Of a stretch of 64,000 nt of DNA, positions 10,512 to 22,618 are shown piece by piece. The DNA comes from Amaurobius ferox (Eukaryota; Arthropoda; Arachnida; Araneae; Amaurobiidae), in the NCBI GenBank assembly GCA_951213105.1, contig OX578144.1, positions 82,535,015 to 82,599,014 on the forward strand. The letters are read 5' to 3'. Positions within the stretch are counted from its first letter, which is position 1. Every line of letters begins with the position of its first letter. The notes under the pieces are model-generated. The model saw only the letters and a list, made by a program, of their open reading frames with translations, did no database searches and was not told the origin of the DNA. The translations under genes were made by a program, and so were the position numbers.

Positions 10512-11310
10512 ACTTTCATTACAATACATGGAAATGTATAAAGTGTTCATGTCGAAAATCACAACTCGAGTTTTCGGCAGATCTACACGATTCGAGCACT
10601 ATAAAACTCGAAAAACTATTTTTAACGAGGCATCTATGTATGTCTTTGTGTATGTGTCTATGTTCATGTGTCTGTGTGTATGTGTCCGTATGTCTGTCTG
10701 TGTGTATGTGCCCGTATGTCTGTTTTTGTGTATGTGCCCGTATGTCTATCTGTGCAATGTATGCACTCTAGCTGAAAAATTAATTGGCCAAATTTGATAA
10801 AATTTTTTATATAAATCCTCTGTGAGTTAACGTAGTGCTGATTATATTTTGGTGCGATTCGGAAAAAAATAATCTGCTGTTTTTTGCGAAATAACCCGCT
10901 AAAAAGTATGCATTCACTTTAGCTGAAAAACTGATTGCTCAAATTTCACAAAATTTGATATATAAGTCGCCTGAGCGATACTCTGGTGTTGGTTAGCTCT
11001 TAGCACGTTTCGAAAAGAAAGAACCAGCCTTGTTTTGCCAAATGACACACAAAATTTGACAAATTCTGAAATAAAGGACTGCGCATACACAAATTCATCA
11101 ACTAAATGCTTGTTTTATAACTAATATTTGACGTCGAAAAGAATAAGATCAACCTCATAAATCTAGGGTTGACAGTGCTTAAGCTATTTTAGTCTTCGTG
11201 TATTTGCCCCGTCGCCGTTGAAAATGCGTCCAGTCCTCAAACAAAAACGAAAATTGAATTAAAACTTCAAATTCAGCGTAGTTTGAAATAATTGATCATG
11301 TTATTGTATG
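10512..11310 (+). mobile_element. R2 family non-autonomous repeat, copy 2
   Basis: Begins ACTTTCATTACAATACATGG, an eroded version of the palindromic left end of copy 1. It carries a TG/TCTGTG-rich microsatellite at 10636-10760 (giving a spurious Cys/Val-rich open frame) and follows copy 1 to about 11310. The right end is lost or replaced by the adjacent R1 copy. Confidence 0.6.
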
Positions 11311-11367
11311 CAATTAAACAAAATGGATTATAACAGAAAGAAAGAGAAAAGGATTTTTTTCCTTTTT

Positions 11368-12289
11368 ACTTTCCTTATATACATAATGTATAAGGAAAGT
11401 ATTGTGACGGGGGTCGAAAATTCGAATTCCAATTTTCGACGGGAGAGCACGTTTCAAGCATCCGTCATCACGAATAAAACATTTTTGAAGTGATGTCTGT
11501 GTGTGTGTGTGTGTGTGAAAGTATGCGTGTGTGTGTGTGTGTCAGTGAGTCTGTGGAGACGATAACTGACGAACGAAATTTGGTACAAAAATCACAATCC
11601 GTAAGCATTGGAAGCCTATTGTTTTTAAATGTAATCGAATGTCCAGTACCCCCCTAAATTTTCGAGTGAAATTTTGAAAAAATCGTCAAAAAATCAAAAC
11701 CGTTAATAAAGTTACGCAAATAGACATTTCTTATGTAATTTTGCATTAGAAAACGATTAACATAAATTTTAGAATGCTAACATGAACCGTTCTCGAGACA
11801 TTGCACATTTAAAAAAAATAATTATCAAAAAGTCATATAAAATAAAAAATATATATTTCCTATTGAGAAACATGTTCACTTTTCATATGTAATACCATGC
11901 GATAAATTGGGTGACATCATTCTCGTGGATCTAGCTCGTTCCATTCATGAGAAAAGATACTTCGAGTATTTGAACGCCAATTGTCATTTATCTGCTTCAA
12001 GAATAACTTATTTCTCCGTCAATAAAGCTTGGCGAGATTTTGGCGACGAATTTGGCGCAATGTCGCCAACTTGGCGACTTTTTGAAATGTTGTCAAATTA
12101 ACGAAAATCTCGCCAAATGGATTAAAATGACGCTAAATCAATGAAAATGACGACTAATTGTCGAAAATTCAATATCTTGGAAAGAATATAAGTATCTACT
12201 ATAAGAAAAACTTATTTTTTTTACTGCAAAAGTAGTAAATTCATTGCATTATATAAAGAAAGTCATGTGTTGACCACATCAGATTTTTT
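11368..12289 (-). mobile_element. R1 family non-autonomous repeat, copy b (full length)
   Basis: Reverse orientation: palindromic end at 11368-11400, then cgaaaattcgaattc, TG microsatellite, the ggcgac/gtcgcc block near 12030-12080, and the hairpin end AAGTCATGTG...CACATCAGATTTTTT at 12260-12289. Matches R1a throughout by eye. Confidence 0.75.
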
Positions 12290-13333
12290 CTATTTCTTCC
12301 ATATTGTTTTACATTAAAACCACTAACATTGCTAATTTGCAGGTGTGAAATCATACCTGTAAATATACCTTAAACCTCCGAATTTTGAGTGCAACGCTTC
12401 ACTTTTTGAACCATACATACTTGACAGATCATCTCACAACTTTGGCTAATAATATATCGTTTCAATCTATCATTTCTGAATAAATTTATTTACACAGTTG
12501 TCTATCCAATGTCACAGAACTTGCCTATAGGAAATGTTTCTAAATTTATGATTATGCGGGTATTTCAGATAACAGCATTCATGAACCGGTTTCACCGTAA
12601 TTATGTGCTCAATAATCATGGAAAGCCGATCATCCGTTATTCTATGCTGACTACTCGTCAGTTATCCCATGCTGACGATATTATTCCATTCAGACGAGCA
12701 CACAATAAAGGTGAAACCGGTCCATGGACATTGTTATCTGCAACGAAAGTGCAATTCTAAACAGATTGATTTTGAAACCAAATGTGTCTTTGTCACAGGC
12801 TCTCCTTCGAAAGAATGTAATAATTTTTTTTTTGCCAAAATACAAACTGTTCGGGTTTCTTCCTCATAAAATGACATCTTTAACACAAAATATTCAATGC
12901 TAAAATATTTTGCCGTGTCTTATACATCTCTTAACTTCAACGTTTAAAATGGCTTTGCGATGTATCATGTCAACATAAAGTACATGCCAACATATGGCTG
13001 AAATAGTTTTGTGCAGCGCTATCATCATTACAACGTTATCCTGTTAAATCATGAAGAGATATCTTAATTGCTCGTAGTTTAAACGGTACAATTAAATTTA
13101 CTCAGCGAAAAAGGGAATTGTTGCGATTTCACGTTCGGTTAATTTCTTGAAACCGCTGCTAGCGCTATGTGATATCAAATTATGAGTGTCGTTTGTTTGG
13201 GTCTTCCTTCAGGACAGCTTCATTAAATTAAACTACATTTAGTTTATCACACAAATTATCCCACAAACGTGAAATTGCTGTTTGTGAAAATAACACTTCC
13301 TATACTTTTTTAAAGAAAGAAGACATATATATA
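12290..13333. other. no recognisable feature
   Basis: AT-rich. Short open frames (for example 12509-12760) have no recognisable motif and no support. Confidence 0.45.
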
Positions 13334-13379
13334 ACAGTTGTATAGTAATAAGTTTATCAGCCGAACCTCATTTTCTAAT
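13334..13379 (+). repeat. ~45-bp direct repeat, first copy (second at 14249-14294)
   Basis: TAATAAGTTTATCAGCCGAA followed by cctcattttc(t) occurs here and again at 14249-14294, both preceded by aacagt. The two copies bracket the foldback and hairpin sequences between them, so they could mark the edges of an inserted or duplicated block. Confidence 0.6.
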
Positions 13380-13402
13380 TTGCGTGACAACTTGCGTGAC
13401 AA

Positions 13403-13557
13403 CAATTGTTTTGAGAGAGTATTAATTCCTCTTCAGCAGGTCTAAACCGTGTTTCTACTTAACCAACGCCAAGAAAGAGTTTTTGCTTGACGTTGGCTAA
13501 GTAAAGACAATAATTTGACTTGATGAAGAGGGATTAGAACGCCCTCGAAACAATTGA
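13403..13557. repeat. 155-bp imperfect palindrome
   Basis: Arms of about 71 bases begin and end with CAATTG and pair as ...ACTTAACCAACGCCAAG / CTTGACGTTGGCTAAGT... around a 12-base loop. The outer part pairs TTCCTCTTCAGCAGGTC with GACTTGATGAAGAGGGA. Pairing is about three quarters of positions by eye. It is preceded by a short direct repeat of gcgtgacaac. Confidence 0.75.
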
Positions 13558-13796
13558 AAGTGTTATTATATTTCTATGTTTGATAACATTTAGGCACATT
13601 TTATTTCAATTTGAGATTTTATATAACCCATACATTCAGTGGTAGCATGCTTAAATTTTAGTAATGGATACGTTGCAAAGCATTGTTTTTATTTAGGACT
13701 AGAACGACTTGCCCGTCTTTTCTTTCATTTCTCTGAGCCGCTGGCCATAATATTTTTTTGCTAAAGTTTGGGCTAATTGATGATAAGAAAATGTTT

Positions 13797-13866
13797 GTGT
13801 CATGATCCTTTTTTTATTTCGTCGTGCCCTCCAGCCACGAAGAAATAAGAAAGTGTCATGACACAA
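13797..13866. repeat. 70-bp hairpin
   Basis: TGTGTCATGATCC...TTTCGTCGTG pairs with CACGAAGAAATAAG...GTGTCATGACACA around a short loop (ccctccagc). About 30-base arms with a few mismatches. Could be a small RNA precursor or a palindromic transposon scrap. Confidence 0.65.
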
Positions 13867-14740
13867 AAAACTTACATGCCTCAGTCATACATATAGTTAG
13901 AGGTACTGGCTTAAAAGCGTGTTTACTGTGCTTTTATTAGAAGGTAGTATATGTACATTTATATTTGCTTCTGCATATTGTCATCATAATGGTTATCCTA
14001 GAGTCCAATTTTGCATATGTTTGGACAAGTGTTTTTTAAATGTATGTTGAGTGGTAAATGGAAAGTTCTAAGAACAAAATCGTGGACTATTAATATGTCA
14101 TGTAGCAGGTCTGAAGCATAATTTGAGATTGCTTTTCTGGTGGTTCATTTTATAAGAATTATTGCATCTATTTAGGGGACGTTGAAACGTCGTGTTTGTA
14201 GTATCAAAATCTATTTCATATATTTTTAGAAATAATTTTGCTATTATAATAACAGTTTAGTAATAAGTTTATCAGCCGAACCTCATTTTCTTATTAATTT
14301 CACCTTTTCGTAATTATCAGCAATTGTGACCTTGAAGATTAGATGGTGATTGTATAGCAAATCTATAACTCTAATATACAGAATGTTACATTGAGGACAA
14401 TATATTCGGGACATAATTACTCTCATGTCATCTTGCATACTTAAAATGTAATTCACAGTGTGATCATAGCCAAATATACACTGGTGCTCTAGATTGAAGG
14501 ACAAGTGTGCAAAACTTACAATGTAAGCAACAATATGTGATGAAATTTCTTGTATATACATGAAATGAAAATTTAGCAACTGAGGAAATGAATGCGCTCA
14601 TGCTTATCAGTATTCGGAGCATGATGTAACTCCGATTTTGAATATGGAAATTAACAATGAGTTTGAGAGCCGTAATGTTCTATGGCCTCATATAAATTTA
14701 TTATAAGCACAGGTAGTGATAGATATCGTATGCTGGATTT
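13867..14740. other. no recognisable gene
   Basis: Apart from the second direct repeat (14249-14294), nothing recognisable. A 98-codon minus-strand frame at 14283-14579 has no motif I know. Confidence 0.45.
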
Positions 14741-15089
14741 TCAATGATGGAAAATGATTAGTAGGATGAAAGCTAGCCAGTCTTAGAGAGAAGTTCTCAG
14801 AGACCTAAATGTTCCACAAAATGTCTTTTTGGAGACTCCGAAAACAGTTTCATGAATCAGAATTTTTTTTGTCGGCAACTGGAAAAAATTGTCTACATGT
14901 CACAACTGCAGCAGGCTACCGCTATATGTCTCTGACTGCACGACTACACAGGGATAGCACGGCAAATTGTTCAGGAATTGGCAGCCGTTACATGAACGAA
15001 AGTATTTCGATATATTGTGCACAGAAAACTTCATTAAAGGGCTTTTGTTCAAGACGGCCAGTAATTTGTGTCCATTTCACTCAGTATAT

Positions 15090-15235
15090 GGAGTTAGGTT
15101 CTTAAAAGCAACGCTAAGTGTCACGAGTCGGATACTTCGTTTGGTTATTATGATAATGTATGTCTACCACGCGTTGGCCTCAGGTTAGATCCTCGGTGAC
15201 GCAAAATTGGGGACTTTTCGGACATACAACTAGCA
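15090..15235 (+). repeat. tRNA-SINE-like fragment within Tc1 relic, copy 1
   Basis: Shares its order of blocks with 15575-15725: ttcttaaa, gcaacgctaagtgtcacgagt/gtcaatattaggtgttatgagt, ggatac/ggataatt, ttggcctcaggttagatcctcgg / ttggtctcggttttgatccccgg, a B-box-like end. Probably an internal duplicate or two insertions of one SINE family. Confidence 0.45.
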
Positions 15236-15359
15236 AAAGCGCCAAAAATGAAAATATAATTTCTAATGCATTTAACTACCTGACTCCTCACTACATGGTG
15301 CCAGTGTTAATGGATTACTTTCAGGATTCTCTGACATCGACTCATCCTACGGCATCTCG

Positions 15360-15405
15360 TCTTGTAACTCATAACGAGACCGTCTTGTAACTCATAACGA
15401 GACCG
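15360..15405 (+). repeat. 23-bp tandem duplication
   Basis: TCTTGTAACTCATAACGAGACCG-type unit occurs twice in a row (15360-15382 and 15383-15405), identical. Confidence 0.85.
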
Positions 15406-15574
15406 TTTTGTCACTACGAGAATGGTCCAAATAATTCATTTCATCACTAACCCTATGGTCATATGTAATACATTCTTCTTAGTCACTTTAATAAAAAGCT
15501 AAAAGGTGAACTGTGTGGAGTCACATTCGTTTCATTCCCAACCACAGAAGTGACTACTCGTTTCGATTGTCATT

Positions 15575-15725
15575 CTTAAAGTCAATATTAGGTGTTATGA
15601 GTAGGATAATTCTTGCGTTCATCGCTATAATGCATGCCTCCCACACGTTGGTCTCGGTTTTGATCCCCGGTAACGCCAACAATGCATCCAAAAAATTCGT
15701 ACAACATGCAATTGCGAACCTTTTC
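15575..15725 (+). repeat. tRNA-SINE-like fragment within Tc1 relic, copy 2
   Basis: Counterpart of 15090-15235, including gttggtctcggttttgatccccggtaacg, which looks like a tRNA T-arm region. Confidence 0.45.
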
Positions 15726-16281
15726 CCTTAACCTTTGGAGCTCTGATCAGTGGACACTCGCTCCTTTCTCAGATGAGAGATTCGAAAACTAGATTCAATT
15801 TGAAAACTGCTTATCGACTGATGGTCATCTTTTGAGAACCAGAGATATGTTACATCCCCTACCACCGCCAGGAAAAGAAACAGCTCGGAGGAGTTGGGAT
15901 ATTATTTTGGTCTTGGGTCATGATAAATGGCAGAGCAGACCTACATATACTTTAGGGCAGCTTGGTAACTGGATTGAGATACAGAACTCTGGACCCATAT
16001 GACAGGTTTTTCAATGGAGCTGTTGGCTTAAATTTCTTTTTTATGAATGACAACGCAAAGTCTTTTCAAGTCCAGTTTGTAGACACATTTCTGGGAAATG
16101 CATTGATTCGGTAATTGGAGTAAGTGGATGTATTTTCTGTTCTCAATATTATCAAGCCTGTAGGGAATGCATTAAAGCGCCACATTGCAATTTATCAATC
16201 AACTACCACAACCTACCAGAAGCTCGGTACAGCTCCTATAAACAAGTTCTCGTTAATAAGGTTATGTGTAGCATTAGCAAT

Positions 16282-16570
16282 GCCACACAGGTGGTGAAGT
16301 GGATAGCTTCTTCGGCTGCTGTTTTGTGGGCTCGGGTTCGAATCCCGAGTAAGGCATGGATGTTTATTGAGGATAAAGTCAGTCTACCGCCTTCTGGGTC
16401 CTCGTTTTAATGAGAAGCTGCATCCCCTCCGAAACTTCGTCAGTGATGCTTGTTTGTAATAAACTTTCTTATCTTGTCTTGTGTCTTTCTTCGTTCTGTC
16501 CTGCTTCCTGCTTCACTGGCCCTGTATGGACTTCGTCGAAAACAGGAGGTCATAAGAAACAAACAACAAC
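16282..16570 (+). mobile_element. tRNA-derived SINE, family b, with target duplication
   Basis: The head has GGTGGTGAAGTGGATAGC (A-box-like) and GGCTCGGGTTCGAATCCCGA (consensus B box), then a body shared with 33456-33734 (gccttctgggtcctcg, cagtgatgctt/ac, aataaact) and a CAA-rich tail. Flanked by ATTAGCAAT at 16273-16281 and 16571-16579, a target duplication from L1-like/LINE-driven insertion. Internal Pol III promoter boxes are intact in sequence. Confidence 0.9.
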
Positions 16571-16579
16571 ATTAGCAAT

Positions 16580-17474
16580 CAATGTCAGAGCTATATGGCT
16601 GTTAGAAGGGATCAATTGCAAGGTGCAAATATTGCATTCCTGTATCTTCTACAGTACGTATGAAATAATGTCTTTAAACTCCAAAATAATACCAACATTC
16701 TTTTAACAATTGCTGAATGATGCAGCCCTTTATCATATTTCATTGATTTTCCCTTTTCAAGAATTTGAGTTAGTACAGTTTTGTAAACTATCCATTATAA
16801 TTAAGCATCAGTGTGAACAAGATACAACTGTATGTAAACTATATTAAGAAGGTGATTGCACTCAGTTTTTTAAACGCATGAAGGAGAACACAAATTTAAT
16901 GTTGAATTTGCTTTTAACGACAAAATGTTTTTCTATCAATGCATTCAAAACTTTTGTCGACAAAAATCTCCTACAGGTCTGCACTACTCATTTTGTGATA
17001 TTAACCGAATGAATTTTCCCGCTGTACGAAATTGACAGCTGAACAACAGTGTCTGAACAACAGCGGGTAGAGCAGCATCGTCGTTGATCTAATCTGCTAT
17101 AGCACGTTACTTGATTTGGAGTTAAAACGTTCTTATTTTTTCAAAAAGAAGCTCATATCTTTCTGTTGCATACATGTATAGTGTATGAATTCATTTTGTG
17201 TATTATAGTGTATGAATTCATTTGTTTAGTTTAATATTCAAATTCTACAAACTCATATGATTTTTTGTATTAGGATTATCAAATATTGAAATTAATTTTT
17301 TTAATTACATAATTTTATGTTAAATAATGTTTTATTTTGAAATATTTCACAGCTCACATACTTCATATGCGAGTCCATTCAAAGCTCAGCTTTTTGCTAG
17401 TAATATACTTCATATAAGCTAAATTCAGCGTCAGATAACAACAGAAAGTTTAAAAGCACTAAAATAACAAATTA
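16580..17474. other. no recognisable feature
   Basis: AT-rich. An imperfect duplication of gtgtatgaattcattttgt occurs at about 17180-17225. No gene signal. Confidence 0.45.
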
Positions 17475-18621
17475 CACTCAAACCTGTTTTTGTGCGGTCA
17501 TTTTTTGTGCGAATTTTTACTTGTGCGATTTTTTTGGTGCGATTTTTTTTGTGCCGTATATGAAAATTTCAATCAAATTGGAATATAATTGACGAAGCTA
17601 TCAATAAAAAATAATTAGCAGGTTTGATCGACCATTTAGTTTTTTCGATTTTTGATATATATTTCATCACATTACATAAGTATTGCGTCAGCCAATTACA
17701 TTACACATGTATTGAATTCTATAATCGCATAATTTAATTGTTGAACGCACAAGAATTTCCATGTAAATAAATGAAATGTGCAATAGCATATTGCGATGGA
17801 ATTCTTGCGTAGCAAAGCAAAAATGCATTGATCGCAAATAAACATTGAAGGATATCTGCATCGTGTTAGTTCGGGTTTTCCTGAAATGGACTGCGTGTCT
17901 CGTCAGGTCGCTGAGTTGGTTTCTTGCTAATGAGATAGTTGGCGACTAGTCTCATGCTTTGTTTTGTTTGTTTTAACGAGTAGGTAGGAGAAGTTTACTT
18001 GAAGGGAGCAAAGAGTTGCTTTTTCTTATTTGTCTCTGATCTGCGCAAGTGACAAGTCCGCTAAATAAAGTGATTTAATAAAAAAGAATATTACGAGTGT
18101 TTTAATTTTTAAATCTAATATTAATTGACGTCCCTCAAAGTGCTTTCATATTCCTGGAACATTAAGATAAGATTCATTTCAAAGAGTAAATTGAAGGTAA
18201 ATTTATTATTTTTTCTATTTAGATATAAATTTTTGGATTTTTATTTTATTTTTAGACTACGAATGATAATGGTTATACGTTTTGAAAAGTTTTGTATGTG
18301 TAAAATAAGTACATATGTAAATAAAATATTTAAACATGTTCGCATGTGTATTTTCTAAATCAGATTCCAAAAGGTTTGGCGAGATTCCAAGTAGCTGCAA
18401 GGCCTCGTGTCTTGATTTCGTTTAAAAAAGCAATTCCTAGTTATTTCGTAAGGTTTTGAGTTATTTTCTACGTGAGACTTTTTTTATGCGGGCCCTATTC
18501 ACCGCATAAAAAAAATACTTTTTAATTGTGTTGCGAAAACTATTTTTAATAGCTACTCGTGAAGTTTTGCGCGATTTTTTTTATGCGGTCCCTATCTACC
18601 GCACAAAAATAGGTTTGAGTG
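17475..18621. mobile_element. MITE-like element with 24-bp terminal inverted repeats and TA target
   Basis: Left end CACTCAAACCTGTTTTTGTG plus CGGT; right end, reversed, differs at one of 24 positions. Both ends are flanked by TA (17473-17474, 18622-18623). The GTGCG/TGCGG-T-run motif recurs as subterminal repeats at both ends (17500-17560, 18490-18605). The interior has no open frame long enough for a transposase. TA target and CA...TG ends fit the Tc1/mariner/pogo superfamily; non-autonomous. Confidence 0.85.
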
Positions 18622-18623
18622 TA

Positions 18624-19589
18624 TTACATTTGAAGAATTATAATTTACATAATGTATGTGGCATGGAAAACGGGGTGTTAATACATAAAAAACACCCAAG
18701 AAAAGGAATAATACATCAATTACAAGTTTAATATTATTGCATCTGATATAAGGCTGTTCAGTTATTATATTTCGGCTATTTCACTCGATAAAATTTATAA
18801 ATATACTTCTTTAATTTCCCAATTTTACCAGAAAAACTAAATGAACTGGTCTTATACAGGTATGGCGACAAACGCTTAACCCGCTGGGACCAGTTTCGGA
18901 GAAATAGTGCCATTATACCCCATAGCCCACGCCACACGCAAATCCAGAACAACACTTTTTTGCAAGTGTTGTTATGCAAATACTTTCCCTTCTTGGAAAT
19001 TCCCATTTGATTTTATCTGGCATAACATGTGAATATAATTTGAAGCAGAAGCGGGGTTTTCTTATTATCATTTCATTTTTATCGAAGCGATTATCAAAAT
19101 TATCTTTTTGTTTGACCGATCATGCATTCCAGATTTCAGATAATCGAATTTTAACCCAAAATACTAGATTTTTAAATGGGGTGGAAAGGAACTTCAACTA
19201 TTTATTTTACATCCTCTGTAAGGTTTCTGTAGCACGGCTGATGTAGCATTAGAAATTCTGTGTTTAGAAGTTAACTTGAAGCGATGTTTCATTTTGCTCA
19301 AAAACTGAATTTATTATGGGGAGAGACTTTGTATTTTGTTCCTGAAAAAATATGTTCGAGAAAGATTTTATGTTTCTCAAAAAGATATTTGTATATTTTA
19401 TTGGTGACAAAAATAAACATGCTGTTGGTTTTACAAAAATGTTTTCCTTGAAGCACATTTTTCTCATGATCTGTTATAGATAGTTAGCTCAGATGGTGGT
19501 TGATTTGGATTCAGATTAAAACTTCATAGAAAAATTGAAAAGGATGGGGAGGAGGGTGCATTTACGACTAAAAAACCAATGAGCATAAA
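18624..19589. other. no recognisable gene; short hairpin at 18948-18973
   Basis: AACAACACTT / AAGTGTTGTT forms an 10-bp stem with a 6-base loop at 18948-18973. A stretch at 19480-19545 resembles one SatB unit (tagatagttagctcagatgg...gattcag). Otherwise nothing. Confidence 0.45.
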
Positions 19590-19668
19590 TAAAAAAAATC
19601 TGATGCGGGCAGTATATGACCTTCCCTACATAATGCAATGCAATTATTTCTTTCACTGAAAAATAATG
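19590..19668 (+). mobile_element. R1 family left-end fragment (copy c)
   Basis: A-run then CTGATGCGGGCAGTATATGAC and CTTCCCTACATAATGCAATG match the R1 left end; the rest of the element is absent. Confidence 0.7.
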
Positions 19669-19683
19669 GTTAACAGCTGCAGA

Positions 19684-19735
19684 AAAAATAAACAAACAAA
19701 AACAAACAAACAAGCAAAAACAAACAAAAAAGAAT
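19684..19735. repeat. A/C-rich simple repeat (AAAC-like)
   Basis: Run of aaacaaac/aaaaacaaac units directly after the R1 fragment. Confidence 0.8.
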
Positions 19736-22269
19736 CACCCTTGTTCTTCGCGCATATAGAGAAAATTCAAAGGGACTGCTTTTAATAGGCATTAACATCT
19801 TCTACAAATAATATAAATCATATGCATAAATTGGGCATAAGGGACCGTCCTTATACAAAATCATGCACAAGCTTCTAAATTTCCAATGGCAACACCCAGT
19901 TTTTATATCATAAAGGTATTCTACATCTAATAATCAATCTATATAAGATTTTTTTATCAAGTTCCGATCGTTATATACGGAGATATTCAATGTCCCGAAA
20001 CTTTCCCATACCGGAGATCACTTCAATATTTAAATATGTAACTTTAAGAACGAGATTGTTGTTGTGTGATCAGAACTGTTTTAATAAAGTGAATGATTCA
20101 ATAATTTACAGAAAAATGTTGCTGGTTTATTCTGACATCCAGCCTTGTATTTCTCGAATGTCAAGCCCTTTTCAATCTGTCATCTTATGTTATTCTGAAA
20201 ATGTTCGATTACGTGAATGAAAGAATCAGAACATTCTAAGAATAATCAAATATGTTCAATTAGAGTGACATGTTTATTGAATGGATATTTTGTGAGGTCT
20301 AAATAACCTTTCGATTATTATTTCCTTCAGTTCGCATTATAATTTATGTTTTTTTAAACTAACCAACCTAACTTGTTCGGTTGTTACAGGAATCACCGAC
20401 CTAATTAGCATTTTCTGCGTTCTTACCCTGAAGAGGAATATGTTTCGGACGTGAGGTTTTCGATGCTTGGAATAAAAGGAGTGTAGTGGCCTCGAAATGA
20501 AAGAAGGGTTCTTGAGAAGAGGATGCAGGATTCGAGTCGTGAGTAGAAGAAAACCCCTTTCAATACAACGATGACTAAGTCCCGCTCACATGCAAGCCGG
20601 TATTTTCCCTCTATGAAATATTGGGGTGAAGAAGGGGATATTTTACGGAAAAAAGGGCTAGAACCAATATTTCTTAAATACTTTTGACATTCATTTTCGG
20701 TAAATAATATATATTTTTTTTAAATTGCTTTTGTGAAAAGCGTATTATTTTTAATTCATTATTTCATGTTATTATTTTATCTATTTAATATGACAGATGT
20801 ACTGAAATTAGAAACAAAATAACTATTTTATTCTTGTTTTTGAAATATGTTTATGTATAAATTAAACTTGGATCTTTATAAACTAAACATCAAATTAAAA
20901 ATATGCCAAAATTTAAATTTAATGTATTTTTAAAACTTTAAATATGTGCTTATTTTAATATAATATAAAAGTTTTATTCCATGAAACTGTTTAAAGAATT
21001 TATTCTTAAAAAGTCAAAAAAGAAAGTTTTTCTCATTTAATCTTCGTTTCTAAGTTAAATTATGATGTATAAACTTTAATTAGTGGAAAAAGTGTAACAA
21101 CATTTTAAGAAACTTTATTTAAGAGGAATGAATATAGGATGTTGACATAGAGGAAAAAAAATTCATATTTATACCGAATATATTTTAACTATTATAAAAT
21201 CGGTATAACTCATTTTTTTATTAAAAACACTATTGCATGGCCCACATACAAAAATCTCACATACGCAGTTGAAACTAATATCTTTAATATAGCAGTATGA
21301 AAAATACTTATGATTGACATGTTTCATTGATATGTAAAATAGGTGGTCCTCTAAGTAATCCAAAAAATAAAATTAATAAAATAAAATCGACTTCATTTGC
21401 AGTATCTGAAATATATAAAAATAATTTATATTTCCGATACTAGCAATCATGGAGTTTTCTTTCTCTTCTTGGAGGGGGGAGGAGGGAGATATTAGCATTT
21501 TGTCAGCTAATTTACACAGTTTAGTTCATTGCAAAATGTATGTAAAATTAATTTTAAATGCCTTAAGCATTTTCCGGTGTTATTAATATACATAATCATA
21601 AAATGCACTTCTTTACTAATCATAATATAGACACTGTAATCATATCATCTGAAGTTATGGAACATTTCGTTTTGATATGTAAAAAGCTTAGAATACAAAA
21701 CTAAAATCATCAAACTTGAAATATAATGCATAAAAAATGTATTTACAAAACTTAACAACGTATATTCATTTAAATATAAACACATTATACTCCGTTTTAA
21801 CAATATAAAATAAATGAGTATTAAGGTAGTTTTACATAAGAAGAATGTATATTATATAAATCTAAGAAAATATTTTTATCATTTATTGAAAACTACTTAG
21901 ATAAATCCAGAAAATATGCCCAAGAAACAGAACATTATATTTTAAAGTTGCTGCTTCAAAGGAAAATCAGCTGGCTTACATCACTTTTAACTGACACTCA
22001 ATTGTATACGTTTCGTAATTAAGAAACAAAAATTTCTATAAAAATTATCCTGATATCGAGGAACAATTATATCTAATTCATGAAATAACAGTTAGCTCAA
22101 ATAAACAAAATGTACATACCCGCATCAGTCTTTTTCAGTAGGATTCCCCGTACATTAAATTCTGAGGTATAATAAGGATCGATCCGTTTAATTCGTGAGT
22201 AAGTCCGTGTAATAAATGCAGAATAATTTATATAAAATGCTATAAAGTCATCACAATTTCACAATCTTC
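19736..22269. other. long AT-rich stretch without recognisable features
   Basis: 2.5 kb with no repeat, RNA or coding signal that I can defend; a few G-rich words (ggagggggga near 21470) only. Confidence 0.5.
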
Positions 22270-22618
22270 AGATAGAATTTGTTCACAAGGTCCACGAGAT
22301 ATCTCACTATCCGCCATGTTTATCAAGAAATCGCAGCTATGCGAGTGGAATTGTGGGCAAATCCCCAATCTACCCCCTTCGTTCCCTCAAATAAGACGGA
22401 ACACAAAATTCTACCTCCTTTCAACCCTCTTTCAAACCGGTATTTTGTCGGCATGGACATGGCAACGGTGACACGGGCAAAATGCGGCCATAATACCGGC
22501 TTAAAAATATGCATGAGAACGAGGCTTAGAGCCACGTTCTTGTGCACATTTTAAGTCTAGTATTCAGAGTCTAGTATTCGGAGTCTAGTATTCGGGAGAG
22601 TCTAGTATTCGGGGTGTG
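22270..22618. other. small GC-richer island with four copies of a 14-bp repeat
   Basis: 22270-22550 is clearly richer in G+C and CpG than its neighbours and open on both strands (91 codons plus, 74 minus), as expected from composition alone. It contains CCGCCATGTTTA, which resembles a YY1 site. At 22554-22614, AGTCTAGTATTCGG-type units occur four times. Could be a promoter/5' exon, or part of an LTR. No protein family recognised. Confidence 0.4.

Larger units (their letters stand above)
14745..16250 (+). pseudogene. second Tc1-type transposase relic, interrupted by insertions
   Basis: N-terminal part at about 14790-15060 (frame LTARLHRDSTA..., resembling the DNA-binding region of Tc1 transposases, with a frameshift after RDSTA). 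C-terminal part at about 15745-16200, where FFMNDNAKSFQVQFVDTF (about 16040) stands where Tc1 proteins have the F-M-D-D-N-A-R block, so the catalytic Asp is Asn. Stops and shifts throughout. Two SINE-like segments (15090-15235, 15575-15725) sit inside. Confidence 0.6.

Noticed and set aside
10490..10797. Cys/Val-rich open frames
   Set aside because: Translation of a TG-rich microsatellite inside an R2 repeat.
12509..12760. 83-codon open frame
   Set aside because: No motif, no neighbouring signals.
22279..22554. 91-codon plus frame and 74-codon minus frame
   Set aside because: Both are expected from GC-rich composition; no motif or codon evidence.
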